A stretch of 64,000 bases of DNA from Halopseudomonas sabulinigri (GCF_900105255.1 NZ_LT629763.1:1-64000), one strand, 5' to 3'; counted from the first letter of the stretch, positions 28,651 to 37,915 are shown. The notes: generated by a model from the sequence alone, not told the origin. Made by a program: numbers and translations.

Positions 28651-30678
28651 TCATTCTGGCGCCGCCCCCGGAGGGCCTTTCTGACGGTCGGCTCGGTTGC
28701 CGCGAATCAGCGTGCGCAGCGGAAAACGGCTGGGGTGCACGGCCTCGCTCAGATCCCGCGGCAGGGGTAGTGGCTCGCCGGTAATCCAGGCCGCTACCAA
28801 CTCGCCAGCCAATGGGCAACTGATCAAGCCGCGTGATCCGTGCGCGGTATTGACGAACAGATCTGCGTACCAGGGTGCGCACGCCGTGGGCTGTTGCGAG
28901 GCATCCTTGGCGAGCATGGCAAAGCGCTCGGCAAAGCTGACGGGGTCGGCCAACGGGCCAATCAGCGGCAGGTAGTCTGGTGACGTGCAGCGCAGCGCCG
29001 CGCGCGCCGCAAGGGTGGCGGTCTGATCGCGGCAGTGGGCAAAGCCGGCGTTCAGTTGCGCCGACAGCGCCGGCAGCAGATCGAGGTTGCTCAGGTTCTC
29101 TTCGCTGCTGGGGGTGGAGTCGAGGCGATCAAAGCGAAAGCTGGCACCCAGATGATGTTGATTCTGGCGGGCTGGCGAGATGTAGCCGTCGGCGCACAGC
29201 ACGGTGCGTAAACCGCGGCTTTGCGCGGTAACCGGTAAGTGGGTGATCTGGCCGCGGATCGCCTTCAGCGGCAGTTGGGTACTTTGCTGGAACCGGGCGC
29301 TCTCATGCGCGCAGCAGATCACCGCCACCGGCGCGCTGGCCAGTAGCTCGCCCGCGGCTGTGCGCACTTGCCAGGTATCCTCTATACGCGTCAGTTGCTC
29401 GGCTTCGGCCAACGGCTGAACCTGAATCAGCGGGTGCGCCACCAACTGACGACAGAGGTTCGGTGGGTTGACCCAGCCACCGCCGGGAAAGAACAAGCCG
29501 CTACGCTCCACGGTGACGCCCGCCACGGCACTGGCCTGGTGTGGATCGAGTGCTTGCAGAAAATCTGCCGGGTAGCCCTGCGCTGCCAGCTGTGCCTGGC
29601 GTTCTGCCTCCTTGGCATTGCCGGCCAACTGCAGCACGCCACAGGCCTGCCAGTTATCGTCGTTAGCTGGCAACTCGCGGGCCAGCAGGCGCAGACTGTA
29701 CTGGTAGCTGCTTTGAATAAAGCGCGATAGCGGCGGGTGGTGTGGTGACAGCTTGGCGTAGAGTATCCCCTGGGGGTTGCCGGAGGCTTCCTGCGCCAGC
29801 TGCTTATGGCGCTCGAGCAGGGTAATGCGCCAGCCACGCCGGGCCAGGGCGTGAGCGGTGCTGCAACCCGCCAGCCCGCCGCCGATCACCAGAGCATGGC
29901 GTTCCGCCCGCGCGGGCTGCTCGGGTCTGGCATACCAGGGTGCTTGCCAGCGGCTTGCCGCCGCGCTGCTCAGGTTGCCGCACAGCATCTCGCGTTTGCG
30001 GCCAAAGCCTTTCACCTTGCGCATGCTGAAACCAGCCGCCTGCAGGCCTCGTCGCACCTCGCCAACGCTGGTAAAGGTAGCCACCGTGGCCTGTTTGCTA
30101 GAGAGCTCAGCCATGCGTTGATACAGCGCGGGTTGCCACATGTCCGGATTCTTGGCGGGGGCAAAGCCGTCGAGAAACCAGGCGTCGACCTGGGCATCCA
30201 GTTGCGGCAGGGTATCAAACAGATCGCCTATCAGCAGGGTGAGCGTGACGCGACCCTCGGCCAGGCTGAAATGCTGCCAGCCGCTCGTCAGACCGCTGTA
30301 TTGCTGAAGTAGCTGCTGCGCCCAGGGAGCGAGTTCCGGCCATAGTGCCAGTGCTTTGCGCAGATCCTGCGGAGTAAGCGGGTATTTTTCAGTGCTGACA
30401 AAGTTCAGCTGTGCGTCAAGCGGAGCTCTTTGGTCCCATAGTTGCCAGGCAGCAAGGAAGTTCAGGCCGGTGCCAAAGCCGGTTTCGGCGATACAGAAGC
30501 GCGCGCCTGATGTCAGTTCAGCCCAGCGCTCGGGCAGACTGTTGTGCTGCAAAAATACATGGCGCGTTTCGTCCAGGCCGGCATCGCGGGAGAAATAGAC
30601 GTCGGCAAATCGGGTGGAAAAGGGCTGTCCACCTTCAATCCAGTCCAACTCTGCGGTAGGGGATTTTGACTCTGACAA
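28651..30678 (-). CDS. mnmC: Bifunctional tRNA mnm5s2U34 biosynthesis enzyme MnmC
   Basis: MnmC completes the wobble uridine modification 5-methylaminomethyl-2-thiouridine in tRNAs for Lys, Glu and Gln. The 675 residues comprise an N-terminal SAM methyltransferase (about 1-240, with CIAETGFGTGLNFLAAWQLW and DAWFLDGFAPAKNPDMW) and a C-terminal FAD oxidase (from about 260, with the dinucleotide fold VIGGGLAGCSTAHALARRGW and a C-terminal VNTAHGSRGLISCPLAGELV). Both domains are intact and the length is normal. The gene appears to be transcribed with the downstream kinase gene. Confidence 0.96.
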   Translation of the reverse strand: MSESKSPTAELDWIEGGQPFSTRFADVYFSRDAGLDETRHVFLQHNSLPERWAELTSGARFCIAETGFGTGLNFLAAWQLWDQRAPLDAQLNFVSTEKYPLTPQDLRKALALWPELAPWAQQLLQQYSGLTSGWQHFSLAEGRVTLTLLIGDLFDTLPQLDAQVDAWFLDGFAPAKNPDMWQPALYQRMAELSSKQATVATFTSVGEVRRGLQAAGFSMRKVKGFGRKREMLCGNLSSAAASRWQAPWYARPEQPARAERHALVIGGGLAGCSTAHALARRGWRITLLERHKQLAQEASGNPQGILYAKLSPHHPPLSRFIQSSYQYSLRLLARELPANDDNWQACGVLQLAGNAKEAERQAQLAAQGYPADFLQALDPHQASAVAGVTVERSGLFFPGGGWVNPPNLCRQLVAHPLIQVQPLAEAEQLTRIEDTWQVRTAAGELLASAPVAVICCAHESARFQQSTQLPLKAIRGQITHLPVTAQSRGLRTVLCADGYISPARQNQHHLGASFRFDRLDSTPSSEENLSNLDLLPALSAQLNAGFAHCRDQTATLAARAALRCTSPDYLPLIGPLADPVSFAERFAMLAKDASQQPTACAPWYADLFVNTAHGSRGLISCPLAGELVAAWITGEPLPLPRDLSEAVHPSRFPLRTLIRGNRADRQKGPPGAAPE

Positions 30679-30754
30679 AGTGGCTCCGAAATCGACGATT
30701 TCGGGCTATTGTAACGCCGCCTAGCGCGGCTTGCCGCCGTCAAATTACCCCTTT

Positions 30755-30844
30755 TCAACTCATGTTGGGCAATATCAGCAGCAACCAGGTGGCAAGGAAA
30801 ACCAGGCCGACAGTCGACCATTTGGCTTTGATCAGGTTTTTCAT
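30755..30844 (-). CDS. 29-residue single-span membrane protein
   Basis: This short reading frame starts at ATG 30844 and ends with TGA at 30757-30755. The product begins MKNLIKAKWSTVGLV, continues FLATWLLLILP and ends NMS. It has a basic N-terminus (three Lys) followed by one hydrophobic stretch of about 17 residues, the form of a small inner-membrane protein. An AAAAGGCG sequence 7-14 bases upstream can serve as ribosome binding site. It stands alone between mnmC and phhB. Absence of a longer competing frame and good membrane topology support it, but conservation was not tested. Confidence 0.55.
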   Translation of the reverse strand: MKNLIKAKWSTVGLVFLATWLLLILPNMS

Positions 30845-31079
30845 GGCATACGCCTTTTATTTTTATTTGGCTGTTGGCTCCTTGTGGGGGCCTTGCGGGC
30901 GCTTACCGCGGGTAGCAGTTGAGCGCAGGGCGCGATACTGATACGTACCCCAGTGGGGTCAAGTGTCGCGCCACGGGCTATTTATATCATGGCTTAAAGG
31001 TCAGTTTAGTGACTTGCATCGCTTCTATTAGACCAATTGGCTACAAGCCCTCACAGGCATGTCGCCAACCACTATGAAA

Positions 31080-31097
31080 CCGTCATCAAACTGTCAT
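31080..31097 (+). promoter_or_regulatory. Pho-box-like direct repeat without a clear target gene
   Basis: CCGTCAT at 31080-31086 and CTGTCAT at 31091-31097 are separated by CAAA, matching the 18-bp PhoB box with an 11-base period. Read rightward it runs into the 3' end of the opposing phhB gene; no -10 element is obvious in either direction. The rest of the 30845-31126 gap shows no gene and only a short inverted repeat (ACCCC-AGT-GGGGT at 30947-30959). Confidence 0.45.
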
Positions 31098-31126
31098 CTG
31101 CATTCGCCTGAGTTGGTAAGAGATGC

Positions 31127-31462
31127 CTATGCCAGTTGATCCGTTCTGGCGGCCATGATCAGGTCGTTTCGGTGCAGGCCGCCCAGGGAGTGGCTCCACC
31201 AGCCAACGGTAACCTGCCCCCACTCGGTCAGCAGCGCGGGATGGTGATCTTCCTGCTCAGCCAGCGCGCCTACCTGATTGGTAAACGCCAGTGCCTGACT
31301 GAAATCCTTGAATGAATAGACTTTTTCGATGCGTTCAACGCCATCGACTTTTTTCAGTAACCAGCCGGGTAGCCCACGCAGCAGCGCGCTGACGTGTTCT
31401 GTAGGTAACTGGCTGGCAGCGCTCTGACTGGTATCGAGGGCCTCGCTGGCAAGATCGGTCAT
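31127..31462 (-). CDS. phhB: Pterin-4a-carbinolamine dehydratase PhhB
   Basis: This enzyme dehydrates 4a-hydroxytetrahydropterin and so recycles the pterin cofactor of aromatic amino acid hydroxylases. The 111-residue product contains the active-site pattern AEQEDHHPALLTEWGQVTV followed by WWSHS and GLHRNDLIMAARTD, near identical in style to Pseudomonas PhhB. The ATG at 31462 has GGAG six bases upstream; the adjacent ATG at 31465 is too close to that site. No phenylalanine hydroxylase gene (phhA) is adjacent, unlike P. aeruginosa. It is divergent from the HPP gene. Confidence 0.92.
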   Translation of the reverse strand: MTDLASEALDTSQSAASQLPTEHVSALLRGLPGWLLKKVDGVERIEKVYSFKDFSQALAFTNQVGALAEQEDHHPALLTEWGQVTVGWWSHSLGGLHRNDLIMAARTDQLA

Positions 31463-31577
31463 CATGGACTCCAGATAATTGCGGGTGATGTTCAGCAGCC
31501 TAGCGGAGCTGCCGCTGTGACGGGCGGACACCCCAAGGGGTATCATGGCCCGATATACATGATCTGAGTGGCATTGC

Positions 31578-32540
31578 GTGAGTAAGTTTCGGGCGATATT
31601 TCTGAAGGGTAGGCGCGCGGTGAAGCGTGGGCTGCGTTTTGTCGGCTGGCGCGCGGACAGTACCAGCCATCGGGAAAAGGCCATCTCGGCGCTGGGCACC
31701 ACGGTATCTCTGCTGTTGGTTTATTGGACTACTCACCTTGGCTTCGGCGCGGAAGGCGCGCTTTGGGTCACCGGCTCTATGGGCGCGACCGCCATTCTGG
31801 TATTTGCCATGCCGCACGGGGCGCTGTCGCAGCCGTGGCCGGTGATTGGCGGTCACGTGCTCTCCTCCACGTTTGCCGTGGCCTGCATTCACTGGTTACC
31901 GAGCAATCCGCTGATGGCGGCGCTGGTAGTTGGTGGCAGCGTTCTGGTGATGATGTATGCGCGTTGCCTGCACCCGCCCGGTGGCGCGACTGCCATGATT
32001 GTGGTGCTGGGTGGGCCGACTGTGGCAGACGCTGGCTACGGCTTTGTGCTTTACCCGATTCTGCTCGACTGCGTGATCATCGTTTGCGCCGCCATGTGCT
32101 TCAACAGCCTGTTTGAAAGTCGCCGTTATCCGTTGGCGCTGGTCAAGCATGAAGTGACGCGGGCTCCCGGTATTGCCCCGGAAGATTTCGAGCACGCGCT
32201 CAAGCAGATGAACTCCTTCATGGACATCCAGTTTGACGACCTGCTGCGCCTGGTGGAGTTGGCCAATGCCAATGCCCAGAGCAAAGGCGTGGCATTGGAT
32301 GATCTGGCCGAGGGACGTTTCTACAGTAACGGCCTGCCAGGAGAAAACTGGTCGGTGCGCGAGGTGCTGCAGGTGGTTAATCGGCCGGGGCGGGCCGGAC
32401 GCGTGCGCTACCGTATCTTCAAGGGCCGCGGCGAGGGTGGTAACGGAATCTGCCGCGCCAGCGAGTTCGTGCGCTGGGCGCGCTATCGCGTTGAGGCGGA
32501 TGAGAGTAGTGAGGCCTGGCATCGGGTGATGCCGAGCTGA
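31578..32540 (+). CDS. HPP-family membrane protein
   Basis: This 320-residue protein has an HPP domain with four membrane helices (about 40-180). It carries the diagnostic HPP motif in MMYARCLHPPGGATAMIVVL and the preceding GSMGATAILVFAMPHGALSQ. The soluble C-terminal part (about 190-320) is not a recognisable CBS pair and resembles the tail of proteobacterial HPP proteins. HPP members include nitrite transporters in photosynthetic organisms; the role in this bacterium is unknown. Translation starts at GTG 31578, divergent from phhB, with 115 bases between the start codons. Confidence 0.85.
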   Translation: MSKFRAIFLKGRRAVKRGLRFVGWRADSTSHREKAISALGTTVSLLLVYWTTHLGFGAEGALWVTGSMGATAILVFAMPHGALSQPWPVIGGHVLSSTFAVACIHWLPSNPLMAALVVGGSVLVMMYARCLHPPGGATAMIVVLGGPTVADAGYGFVLYPILLDCVIIVCAAMCFNSLFESRRYPLALVKHEVTRAPGIAPEDFEHALKQMNSFMDIQFDDLLRLVELANANAQSKGVALDDLAEGRFYSNGLPGENWSVREVLQVVNRPGRAGRVRYRIFKGRGEGGNGICRASEFVRWARYRVEADESSEAWHRVMPS

Positions 32541-32657
32541 GTCTGCCGCTGCGACCATAACAGTTGGTGCCTTAACCGCGGCGCAGCTGTTTCTGTTTGG
32601 CTTGCCTGCGCCATCCTACAATAGGGGCTTCTCCCTCCTGTCTTTTCGAGTTCCCCC

Positions 32658-33635
32658 ATGCACGTTGCGTCCGGTCGCTGGTTGTACGGATTTTTGTTGG
32701 CGTTGACTACCACCATTCTGTGGGGCGTTCTGCCGATCATGCTCAAGGAAGTGCTCAAGGTCATGGACCCCTACACCGTGACCTGGTACCGCCTGTTCAG
32801 CGCTGGCCTGGTGCTGTTTCTCTGGCTGGCAGCCAAGCGCCGGCTGCCGTCGATTCGAGCTTTGTCGCTGCGTAACCGGGGCCTGTTACTGGTGGCGATT
32901 CTGGGCCTGGCGTTCAATTACGTGTTGTATCTGATGGCGCTTGATCGGCTGACCCCGGGCACCATGCAACTGATCATTCAGGTTGCCCCGATCATGTTGA
33001 TGCTCGGCAGCATGCTGGTATTTCGCGAACGTTTTGGCCTTGGCCAGGTGATAGGTCTGGCGGTGCTAATTCCAGGTTTTGCACTGTTCTTCAACCAGCG
33101 GCTGATAGAGCTGCTGACGCAGATGAGCGGTTATACCCTGGGGATTCTGATTGCCATTGCCTCGGCGTTCAGTTGGGCGTTGTATGGTCTGGCGCAAAAA
33201 CAACTGCTGACTATCTGGTCATCGGTGACCGTGATGATGGTGATATATCTAGCCTGTGCGCTGCTGCTCTGGCCGCTGGCATCACCGCTGGAGTTGCTGC
33301 AGCTCTCGACGCTGCAACGCTGGCTGTTGCTGGGTTGCTGCCTGAACACGCTGGTCGCCTACGGCGCCTTTGCCGAGGCGCTGGCGCACTGGGAAGCCTC
33401 AAGGGTGAGTGCCACTGTGGCGACGACGCCGCTGTTTACCTTCTCGATGGTGGCGCTGGGCTCGATGCTCTGGCCTGGCCTGATTGAACCTGAGCTGCTC
33501 AACTCGCTGGCCTACCTGGGCGCGCTCATGGTAGTGGGTGGTTCGGCGTTGATCGCGCTGGCGCCCAGCCTGATCCAGAACCTGCGCAGCCGCCGGTTGC
33601 GCAGGCTGAGTATCACGCCGCCGCCGGCGCCCTGA
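32658..33635 (+). CDS. EamA/DMT-superfamily transporter
   Basis: This 325-residue inner-membrane protein has ten hydrophobic segments in two EamA repeats (about 12-145 and 160-300). The start LLALTTTILWGVLPIMLKEV and the segment LDRLTPGTMQLIIQVAPIML are typical. Family members export amino acids, nucleotides or drugs; no specific substrate can be assigned. Its stop TGA abuts directly the stop of the convergent fumC gene; both stops lie inside one perfect 14-bp palindrome (33629-33642). Confidence 0.86.
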   Translation: MHVASGRWLYGFLLALTTTILWGVLPIMLKEVLKVMDPYTVTWYRLFSAGLVLFLWLAAKRRLPSIRALSLRNRGLLLVAILGLAFNYVLYLMALDRLTPGTMQLIIQVAPIMLMLGSMLVFRERFGLGQVIGLAVLIPGFALFFNQRLIELLTQMSGYTLGILIAIASAFSWALYGLAQKQLLTIWSSVTVMMVIYLACALLLWPLASPLELLQLSTLQRWLLLGCCLNTLVAYGAFAEALAHWEASRVSATVATTPLFTFSMVALGSMLWPGLIEPELLNSLAYLGALMVVGGSALIALAPSLIQNLRSRRLRRLSITPPPAP

Positions 33636-35036
33636 TCAGGGCTCCGGGCTGTGGTCGCCGAGCATCAGCTCGGGTCTGACTGCGGCATCAAAACCGGCCT
33701 CATCCAGATAGCCCAGCGCCAGCGCCGCCTGCTTCAGTGTAGTGCCTTCACTGTAGGCCTTTTTGGCGATATCGGCGGCCTTGTCGTAGCCAATCACCGG
33801 GTTGAGCGCGGTGACCAGCATCAGACTATTATCCAGATGCTCGCGCATGCGCGCCGCGTCGGGCTGCATGCCCTCTACGCAGTGCTCGCTAAAACTGTTG
33901 CAGGCATCGCTCAGCAGGCGGATGGACTGCAGCAGAGTATGGATAATCACCGGCTTGAACACGTTCAGCTGAAGCTGGCCGTTGCTGGCGGCAATGCTCA
34001 GGGTGGTGTCGTTGCCGATTACCTGACAGGCCACCATCGACAGCGCTTCACACTGGGTTGGGTTGACCTTGCCGGGCATGATAGAGCTGCCGGGCTCGTT
34101 GGCTGGCAGCCGTACTTCGGCAAAACCGGCGCGCGGCCCGCTGCCGAGCAGGCGCAGATCATTGGCCAGTTTCATCAGGGTTACCGCCAGCTGCTTGCAG
34201 GCACCGTGTAGTTGCACCAGCGGCTCGTGTCCGGCCAGGGCGGCAAATTTGTTGTCGGCACTGGTGAAGGGCAGGCCGGTCAGCTCGGCCACTTCGCGGG
34301 CAAACTCGGTCGCAAAGCGGGGCGGGGTGTTCAGCCCCGTGCCTACGGCCGTGCCGCCCTGGGCCAGCGCCAGCACGCGGGGCATGGCCTGTTCCACCGC
34401 CTGCACGCCCATTTCCAACTGCGTGACGAAAGCAGACAGCTCCTGCCCGAAGGTGACCGGCGTCGCGTCCATCATGTGCGTGCGGCCAATCTTGATCAGC
34501 TGCGCATGTTGGTCGGCCTGCTTTTGCAGTGCGTCGCGCAGTGCACAGACCGCCGGCAATAGCTGTTGGTGTGCCTGCCGGGCGGCGGCAATATGCATGG
34601 CGCTGGGGAAGGTGTCGTTGGAACTTTGCGACTTGTTGACCTGGTCGTTGGGGTGAACCGGCTGCTTGCTGCCCAGTGGCTGCCCAGCCAGCTCGTTGGC
34701 GCGGTTGGCGATCACCTCGTTAGCATTCATGTTGCTTTGCGTGCCGCTGCCGGTCTGCCAGACGGAGAGCGGGAAGTGCGCATCCAGTGCGCCACTGATG
34801 ACTTCGTCGGCGGCGCGCTCGATCAGGCTGGCCAGCTCCGGGGAGAGTTGTCCGAGTTGCTGGTTGGTGCGCGCTGCGGCCTTCTTGATGATGCCCAACG
34901 CGTGGACCACGGGTAGCGGGATACGCTCTTCGCCAATCGCAAAATGTGCCAGCGAACGCTGGGTCTGTGCGCCCCAGTAACGCCCGGTGGCGACCTCAAT
35001 TGGCCCCATGCTGTCGGTTTCGGTACGGCTTGTCAT
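33636..35036 (-). CDS. fumC: Class II fumarate hydratase FumC
   Basis: FumC is the oxygen-stable, iron-free fumarase of the citric acid cycle, active as a homotetramer. The 466 residues have the superfamily signature [15 protein letters not shown] (catalytic loop with Ser and Lys), an N-terminal [20 protein letters not shown] and the helix segment [34 protein letters not shown] is the second conserved region. The start ATG at 35036 is certain from the family. It faces the EamA gene with no bases between the stops. Confidence 0.97.
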   Translation of the reverse strand: MTSRTETDSMGPIEVATGRYWGAQTQRSLAHFAIGEERIPLPVVHALGIIKKAAARTNQQLGQLSPELASLIERAADEVISGALDAHFPLSVWQTGSGTQSNMNANEVIANRANELAGQPLGSKQPVHPNDQVNKSQSSNDTFPSAMHIAAARQAHQQLLPAVCALRDALQKQADQHAQLIKIGRTHMMDATPVTFGQELSAFVTQLEMGVQAVEQAMPRVLALAQGGTAVGTGLNTPPRFATEFAREVAELTGLPFTSADNKFAALAGHEPLVQLHGACKQLAVTLMKLANDLRLLGSGPRAGFAEVRLPANEPGSSIMPGKVNPTQCEALSMVACQVIGNDTTLSIAASNGQLQLNVFKPVIIHTLLQSIRLLSDACNSFSEHCVEGMQPDAARMREHLDNSLMLVTALNPVIGYDKAADIAKKAYSEGTTLKQAALALGYLDEAGFDAAVRPELMLGDHSPEP

Positions 35037-35185
35037 AGTGGCTCCCGGGTAGTGCGGTGGATGGGCGGCGCTGACGCGTGACCGGATTGAGCAGGCCGCC
35101 GGGTAAAGTATGGCAGGCCAGCACCGCGATGCTATGCAGGTTGAACTCTTGGCAGTTTGGACTCTTGCTGGCGGCAGTGGTTCGC

Positions 35186-35214
35186 CTGTTGGTACCGCCG
35201 CTTTGGGCTACAAT
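35186..35214 (+). promoter_or_regulatory. Candidate sigma-70 promoter of bolA
   Basis: CTGTTG at 35186-35191 and TACAAT at 35209-35214 are 17 bases apart, giving a start near 35221, about 20 bases before the bolA ATG. The -10 is good and the -35 weak. Confidence 0.45.
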
Positions 35215-35241
35215 GGCGGCCGCACTTATTTGGAGGTCAAC

Positions 35242-35556
35242 ATGAGCACGACTCAACAGGCACTTGAGCAGGCGTTACAGGCCCTGGCACCGAGCCATCT
35301 GGAACTGGTCAACGAAAGTTACATGCACAGTGTGCCGCCGGGCTCGGAGTCGCACTTCAAGGCGGTTCTGGTGAGTGAGGAGTTTACCGGGCTGAATGCG
35401 GTCAAACGGCATCAGGCGGTGTATCGCGTATTGGGCCCGCTGATGCAGCAGATCCATGCGTTGGCGCTGCATACCTACACCGCAGAGGAATGGCAGGCCC
35501 GGCAGCAGGCGCCGGCCTCACCCAATTGCCTGGGTGGCAGCAAAGCCGACGCTTGA
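35242..35556 (+). CDS. bolA: BolA family protein
   Basis: This 104-residue stress and iron-sulfur related protein partners with monothiol glutaredoxins. The KH-like fold motif is SHFKAVLVSEEFTGLNAVKR followed by HQAVY, with the invariant His used for [2Fe-2S] coordination, and a later HALALHTYTAEEW. The sequence matches Pseudomonas BolA along its length. The ATG at 35242 follows a TTGGAGG site; the open frame extends upstream without another good start. trhO follows 102 bases downstream. Confidence 0.9.
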   Translation: MSTTQQALEQALQALAPSHLELVNESYMHSVPPGSESHFKAVLVSEEFTGLNAVKRHQAVYRVLGPLMQQIHALALHTYTAEEWQARQQAPASPNCLGGSKADA

Positions 35557-35575
35557 ACCCGGCGACCGACAGCGG

Positions 35576-35604
35576 TTTTGCGCAGCGCAGCGCTTTGCTA
35601 GAAT
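35576..35604 (+). promoter_or_regulatory. Possible sigma-70 promoter of trhO
   Basis: TTTTGC at 35576-35581 and TAGAAT at 35599-35604 are separated by 17 bases, about 55 bases before the trhO ATG. The -10 matches five of six consensus positions; the -35 is weak. Confidence 0.35.
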
Positions 35605-35658
35605 GCCGCCTCCCAAGGTACGCCCTTTACGTGGGCGCCCACTGAAAAAGAGGTATGC

Positions 35659-36606
35659 ATGTCTGCAATCGTTGTTGTGGCACTCTACAAGTTCGTCTCG
35701 CTGGAAGATTACCAGGCCCTGCGCCAGCCCCTGCTCGACACCCTCACCAGCCATGGTGTGAAGGGTACGCTGTTGCTCGCGCGCGAAGGCATCAATGGCA
35801 CCGTGGCCGGCCCGCGTGAGGGCATGACGGCAGTACTCGACTGGCTGCGCAGTGATCCGCGCCTGAGTGATCTGGATTACAAGGAATCGCTGTGCGACGA
35901 GATGCCGTTCTATCGCACCAAGGTCAAACTGAAGAAAGAAATCGTCACCCTGGGCGTCGAGGGTGTGTCGCCCACCAAACGCGTCGGTACCTACGTTGAG
36001 CCGCAGGATTGGAACGCGCTGATCAGCGACCCCGAAGTGCTGTTGATCGATACCCGCAACGATTACGAGGTGTCGATTGGCAGCTTTGCCGGTGCCATTG
36101 ATCCCAAGACCAAGACCTTTCGCGAGTTCCCCGATTACGTCAAGGCGCATTACGACCCGGCCAAGCACAAGAAGGTCGCGATGTTCTGCACTGGCGGCAT
36201 CCGCTGCGAAAAAGCCTCCAGTTACATGCTGGAAGAGGGCTTTGATGAGGTGTTCCACCTCAAGGGCGGCATTCTCAAGTACTTCGAAGAGGTGCCCGCC
36301 GAGCAATCCATGTGGAATGGCGAGTGCTTCGTGTTCGATAACCGGGTAACCGTTCGGCATGACCTGGCACCGGGCTCTTTCGACCAGTGTCACGCCTGCC
36401 GTCATCCGGTCTCGGCTGAAGACATGGCCTCGGTACTCTTTGAAGAAGGCATCAGTTGCCCGCATTGCTACGACAGCCTGCCGGAGAAGACCCGCCAGCG
36501 TGCGATAGAGCGGCAGCGGCAGATTACACTGGCCAAAGTGCGCAATCAGCCGCATCCTATCGGCCAACCCCAGCACCTGGCTTCGCCCAACGCCAAGCCG
36601 AGCTGA
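35659..36606 (+). CDS. trhO: tRNA uridine(34) hydroxylase TrhO (rhodanese family)
   Basis: TrhO, formerly YceA, hydroxylates uridine 34 of tRNAs using oxygen, as the first step to 5-methoxyuridine and its derivatives. The 315 residues have an N-terminal ferredoxin-like domain ([16 protein letters not shown]) and a rhodanese domain with active-site Cys177 in [17 protein letters not shown], the same position as in E. coli. A cysteine-rich zinc-like C-terminus ([13 protein letters not shown] and [10 protein letters not shown]) follows. The gene stands between bolA and a DsbA-fold gene; the latter starts 23 bases after it and is probably co-transcribed. Confidence 0.95.
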   Translation: MSAIVVVALYKFVSLEDYQALRQPLLDTLTSHGVKGTLLLAREGINGTVAGPREGMTAVLDWLRSDPRLSDLDYKESLCDEMPFYRTKVKLKKEIVTLGVEGVSPTKRVGTYVEPQDWNALISDPEVLLIDTRNDYEVSIGSFAGAIDPKTKTFREFPDYVKAHYDPAKHKKVAMFCTGGIRCEKASSYMLEEGFDEVFHLKGGILKYFEEVPAEQSMWNGECFVFDNRVTVRHDLAPGSFDQCHACRHPVSAEDMASVLFEEGISCPHCYDSLPEKTRQRAIERQRQITLAKVRNQPHPIGQPQHLASPNAKPS

Positions 36607-36629
36607 CCCGCCGATCTGCGAGGTACGTG

Positions 36630-37274
36630 ATGAGCCAGCGCCTGATCTACGTGATGGACCCCATGTGTTCCTGGTGCTGGGGCTTTGCCCCGGTCATTGA
36701 TGCGATTGTTGCTGCGTATCCGCAGTTGCCGCTGCGTCTGGTGGCGGGCGGCCTGCGGGCCAACCACGGCGCGCCGCTGGATGAGCACACCCGCAGCGTG
36801 CTGGCTGAACACTGGCAGACGGTGGCGCAAGACAGCGGTCAGCCAGTGGGTGACCCGCAGAACCTGCCAGCGACCTTTGTGTACGACACCGAGCCCGCCT
36901 GTCGCGCATTGGTGGTGGCCCGCGAGCTGGACCCTGCCAGGGCGTGGAGTTTCGTGCGGACGCTGCAGCAAGCCTTTTACCTGGATACCGAGGAAATCAC
37001 CCACGCAGCGGTGTTGATGCGGCTGGCCGAAGCGGCCGGTTACTCGGTTGCGGCGTTTAGCGAGCTGTTTGACCAGCAGGCGATGCGGGAGGCTACCGTG
37101 GCTGACGTACGCTGGATGGCAGACCTGGGAATAGCGGGTTTGCCCATACTGCTGGCTGAGCGGGACGGTCAGTTGGCGTTGCTGGCCAACGGTTACCAGA
37201 CGCCTGAGCAGGTGCTGCCGTTATTGGCGCGCTGGGTTGCGGCGGGAGAACAGTGCGCTGAGGTAAGTGCCTGA
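36630..37274 (+). CDS. DsbA-fold oxidoreductase (FrnE-like)
   Basis: This 214-residue cytoplasmic protein has a thioredoxin-fold active site Cys13-Ser-Trp-Cys16 in MDPMCSWCWGFAPVI, followed by the helical insertion of DsbA-family proteins. There is no signal peptide, so it is not the periplasmic DsbA. The cis-Pro loop is probably LGIAGLPILLAE near residue 170. Bacterial relatives act in redox stress or as isomerases; the substrate is unknown. The ATG at 36630 has a GAGG site with good spacing. Its stop codon lies inside a strong stem-loop. Confidence 0.85.
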   Translation: MSQRLIYVMDPMCSWCWGFAPVIDAIVAAYPQLPLRLVAGGLRANHGAPLDEHTRSVLAEHWQTVAQDSGQPVGDPQNLPATFVYDTEPACRALVVARELDPARAWSFVRTLQQAFYLDTEEITHAAVLMRLAEAAGYSVAAFSELFDQQAMREATVADVRWMADLGIAGLPILLAERDGQLALLANGYQTPEQVLPLLARWVAAGEQCAEVSA

Positions 37275-37311
37275 GCGCAGTCGCCATGGACAAGCCTGGC
37301 GCTGCGCTCAG
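37271..37311. terminator. Long stem-loop between convergent genes
   Basis: CTGAGCGCAG (37271-37280) pairs with CTGCGCTCAG (37302-37311); after a single bulged T, CGCCA (37282-37286) pairs with TGGCG (37297-37301), leaving a ten-base loop. The stem is 15 bp. No T-tract follows on either strand, so it is a transcript 3' end structure or weak bidirectional terminator. It contains the stop codon of the DsbA-fold gene. Confidence 0.5.
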
Positions 37312-37324
37312 AGGCTAGGGCGAG

Positions 37325-37915
37325 TTACTTGCGGGGAGAGATCAGCGCAGGCTTCTGCTTTTCTTCCGGCGCGTGGAACAGCAGAAACAGCTGGGTCAGG
37401 ACGCCCGGAATGTGTTCCATCATGTCTTCGACCATGTCCTCGTCTTCGTCGATCTCGGCGAATTCCGGTTGATCGGCAAACAGACCCGAACCCACCATTA
37501 CCGGCAGCAGCAGTTCGCTGACCAGCTCTTCGTCATTCTCGAACCAGGCTTCCTCACGCAGAAAAACCCCTTCCATGAAGCCGATGCACCAGCTGCGCAG
37601 ATCTGAGTAGTCGGGCTCATCACCCAGGCTCAGTTCGCAGGGTAGTTCCAGGTCTTCATCGCTGGCCAACTCGCGGGCGATCCGCGACTTCAGCTCTTGC
37701 AGGGTTCCGACGATCTCGGCTTGCTGCTGCTCGTCAGTGTAGTTGGGGGTTTCGGCGAACAGCTCTGCCAGCCATTCTTCACTCGGCACCTCTTGCGGGC
37801 TGACGGACAGTGCCGCGAGATAGCCGCAGGCGGCCATGTAGTCCAGCGCTTCATCGTGCAGGTCATCGGCGTCCAGGAATTGCTGTAGGCGCTGGAGTTG
37901 ATCATTGAATGACAT
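37325..37915 (-). CDS. UPF0149 (YecA/YgfB) family protein
   Basis: This acidic all-helical protein of 196 residues has the UPF0149 pattern: an N-terminal hairpin ([20 protein letters not shown]), a central [20 protein letters not shown] and a strongly acidic stretch [18 protein letters not shown]. YgfB-type members act as regulators in Pseudomonas, while YecA members carry a C-terminal zinc-binding SEC-C motif that is absent here. It is divergent from recQ (120 bases between start codons). The exact function is unknown. Confidence 0.85.
   Translation of the reverse strand: MSFNDQLQRLQQFLDADDLHDEALDYMAACGYLAALSVSPQEVPSEEWLAELFAETPNYTDEQQQAEIVGTLQELKSRIARELASDEDLELPCELSLGDEPDYSDLRSWCIGFMEGVFLREEAWFENDEELVSELLLPVMVGSGLFADQPEFAEIDEDEDMVEDMMEHIPGVLTQLFLLFHAPEEKQKPALISPRK

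Noticed and set aside
30947..31548. Two ACCCC-N(2-3)-GGGGT inverted repeats (near 30947 and 31534) as a repeat family
   Set aside because: There are only two copies, with short five-base arms and different loops; chance is sufficient in GC-rich DNA.
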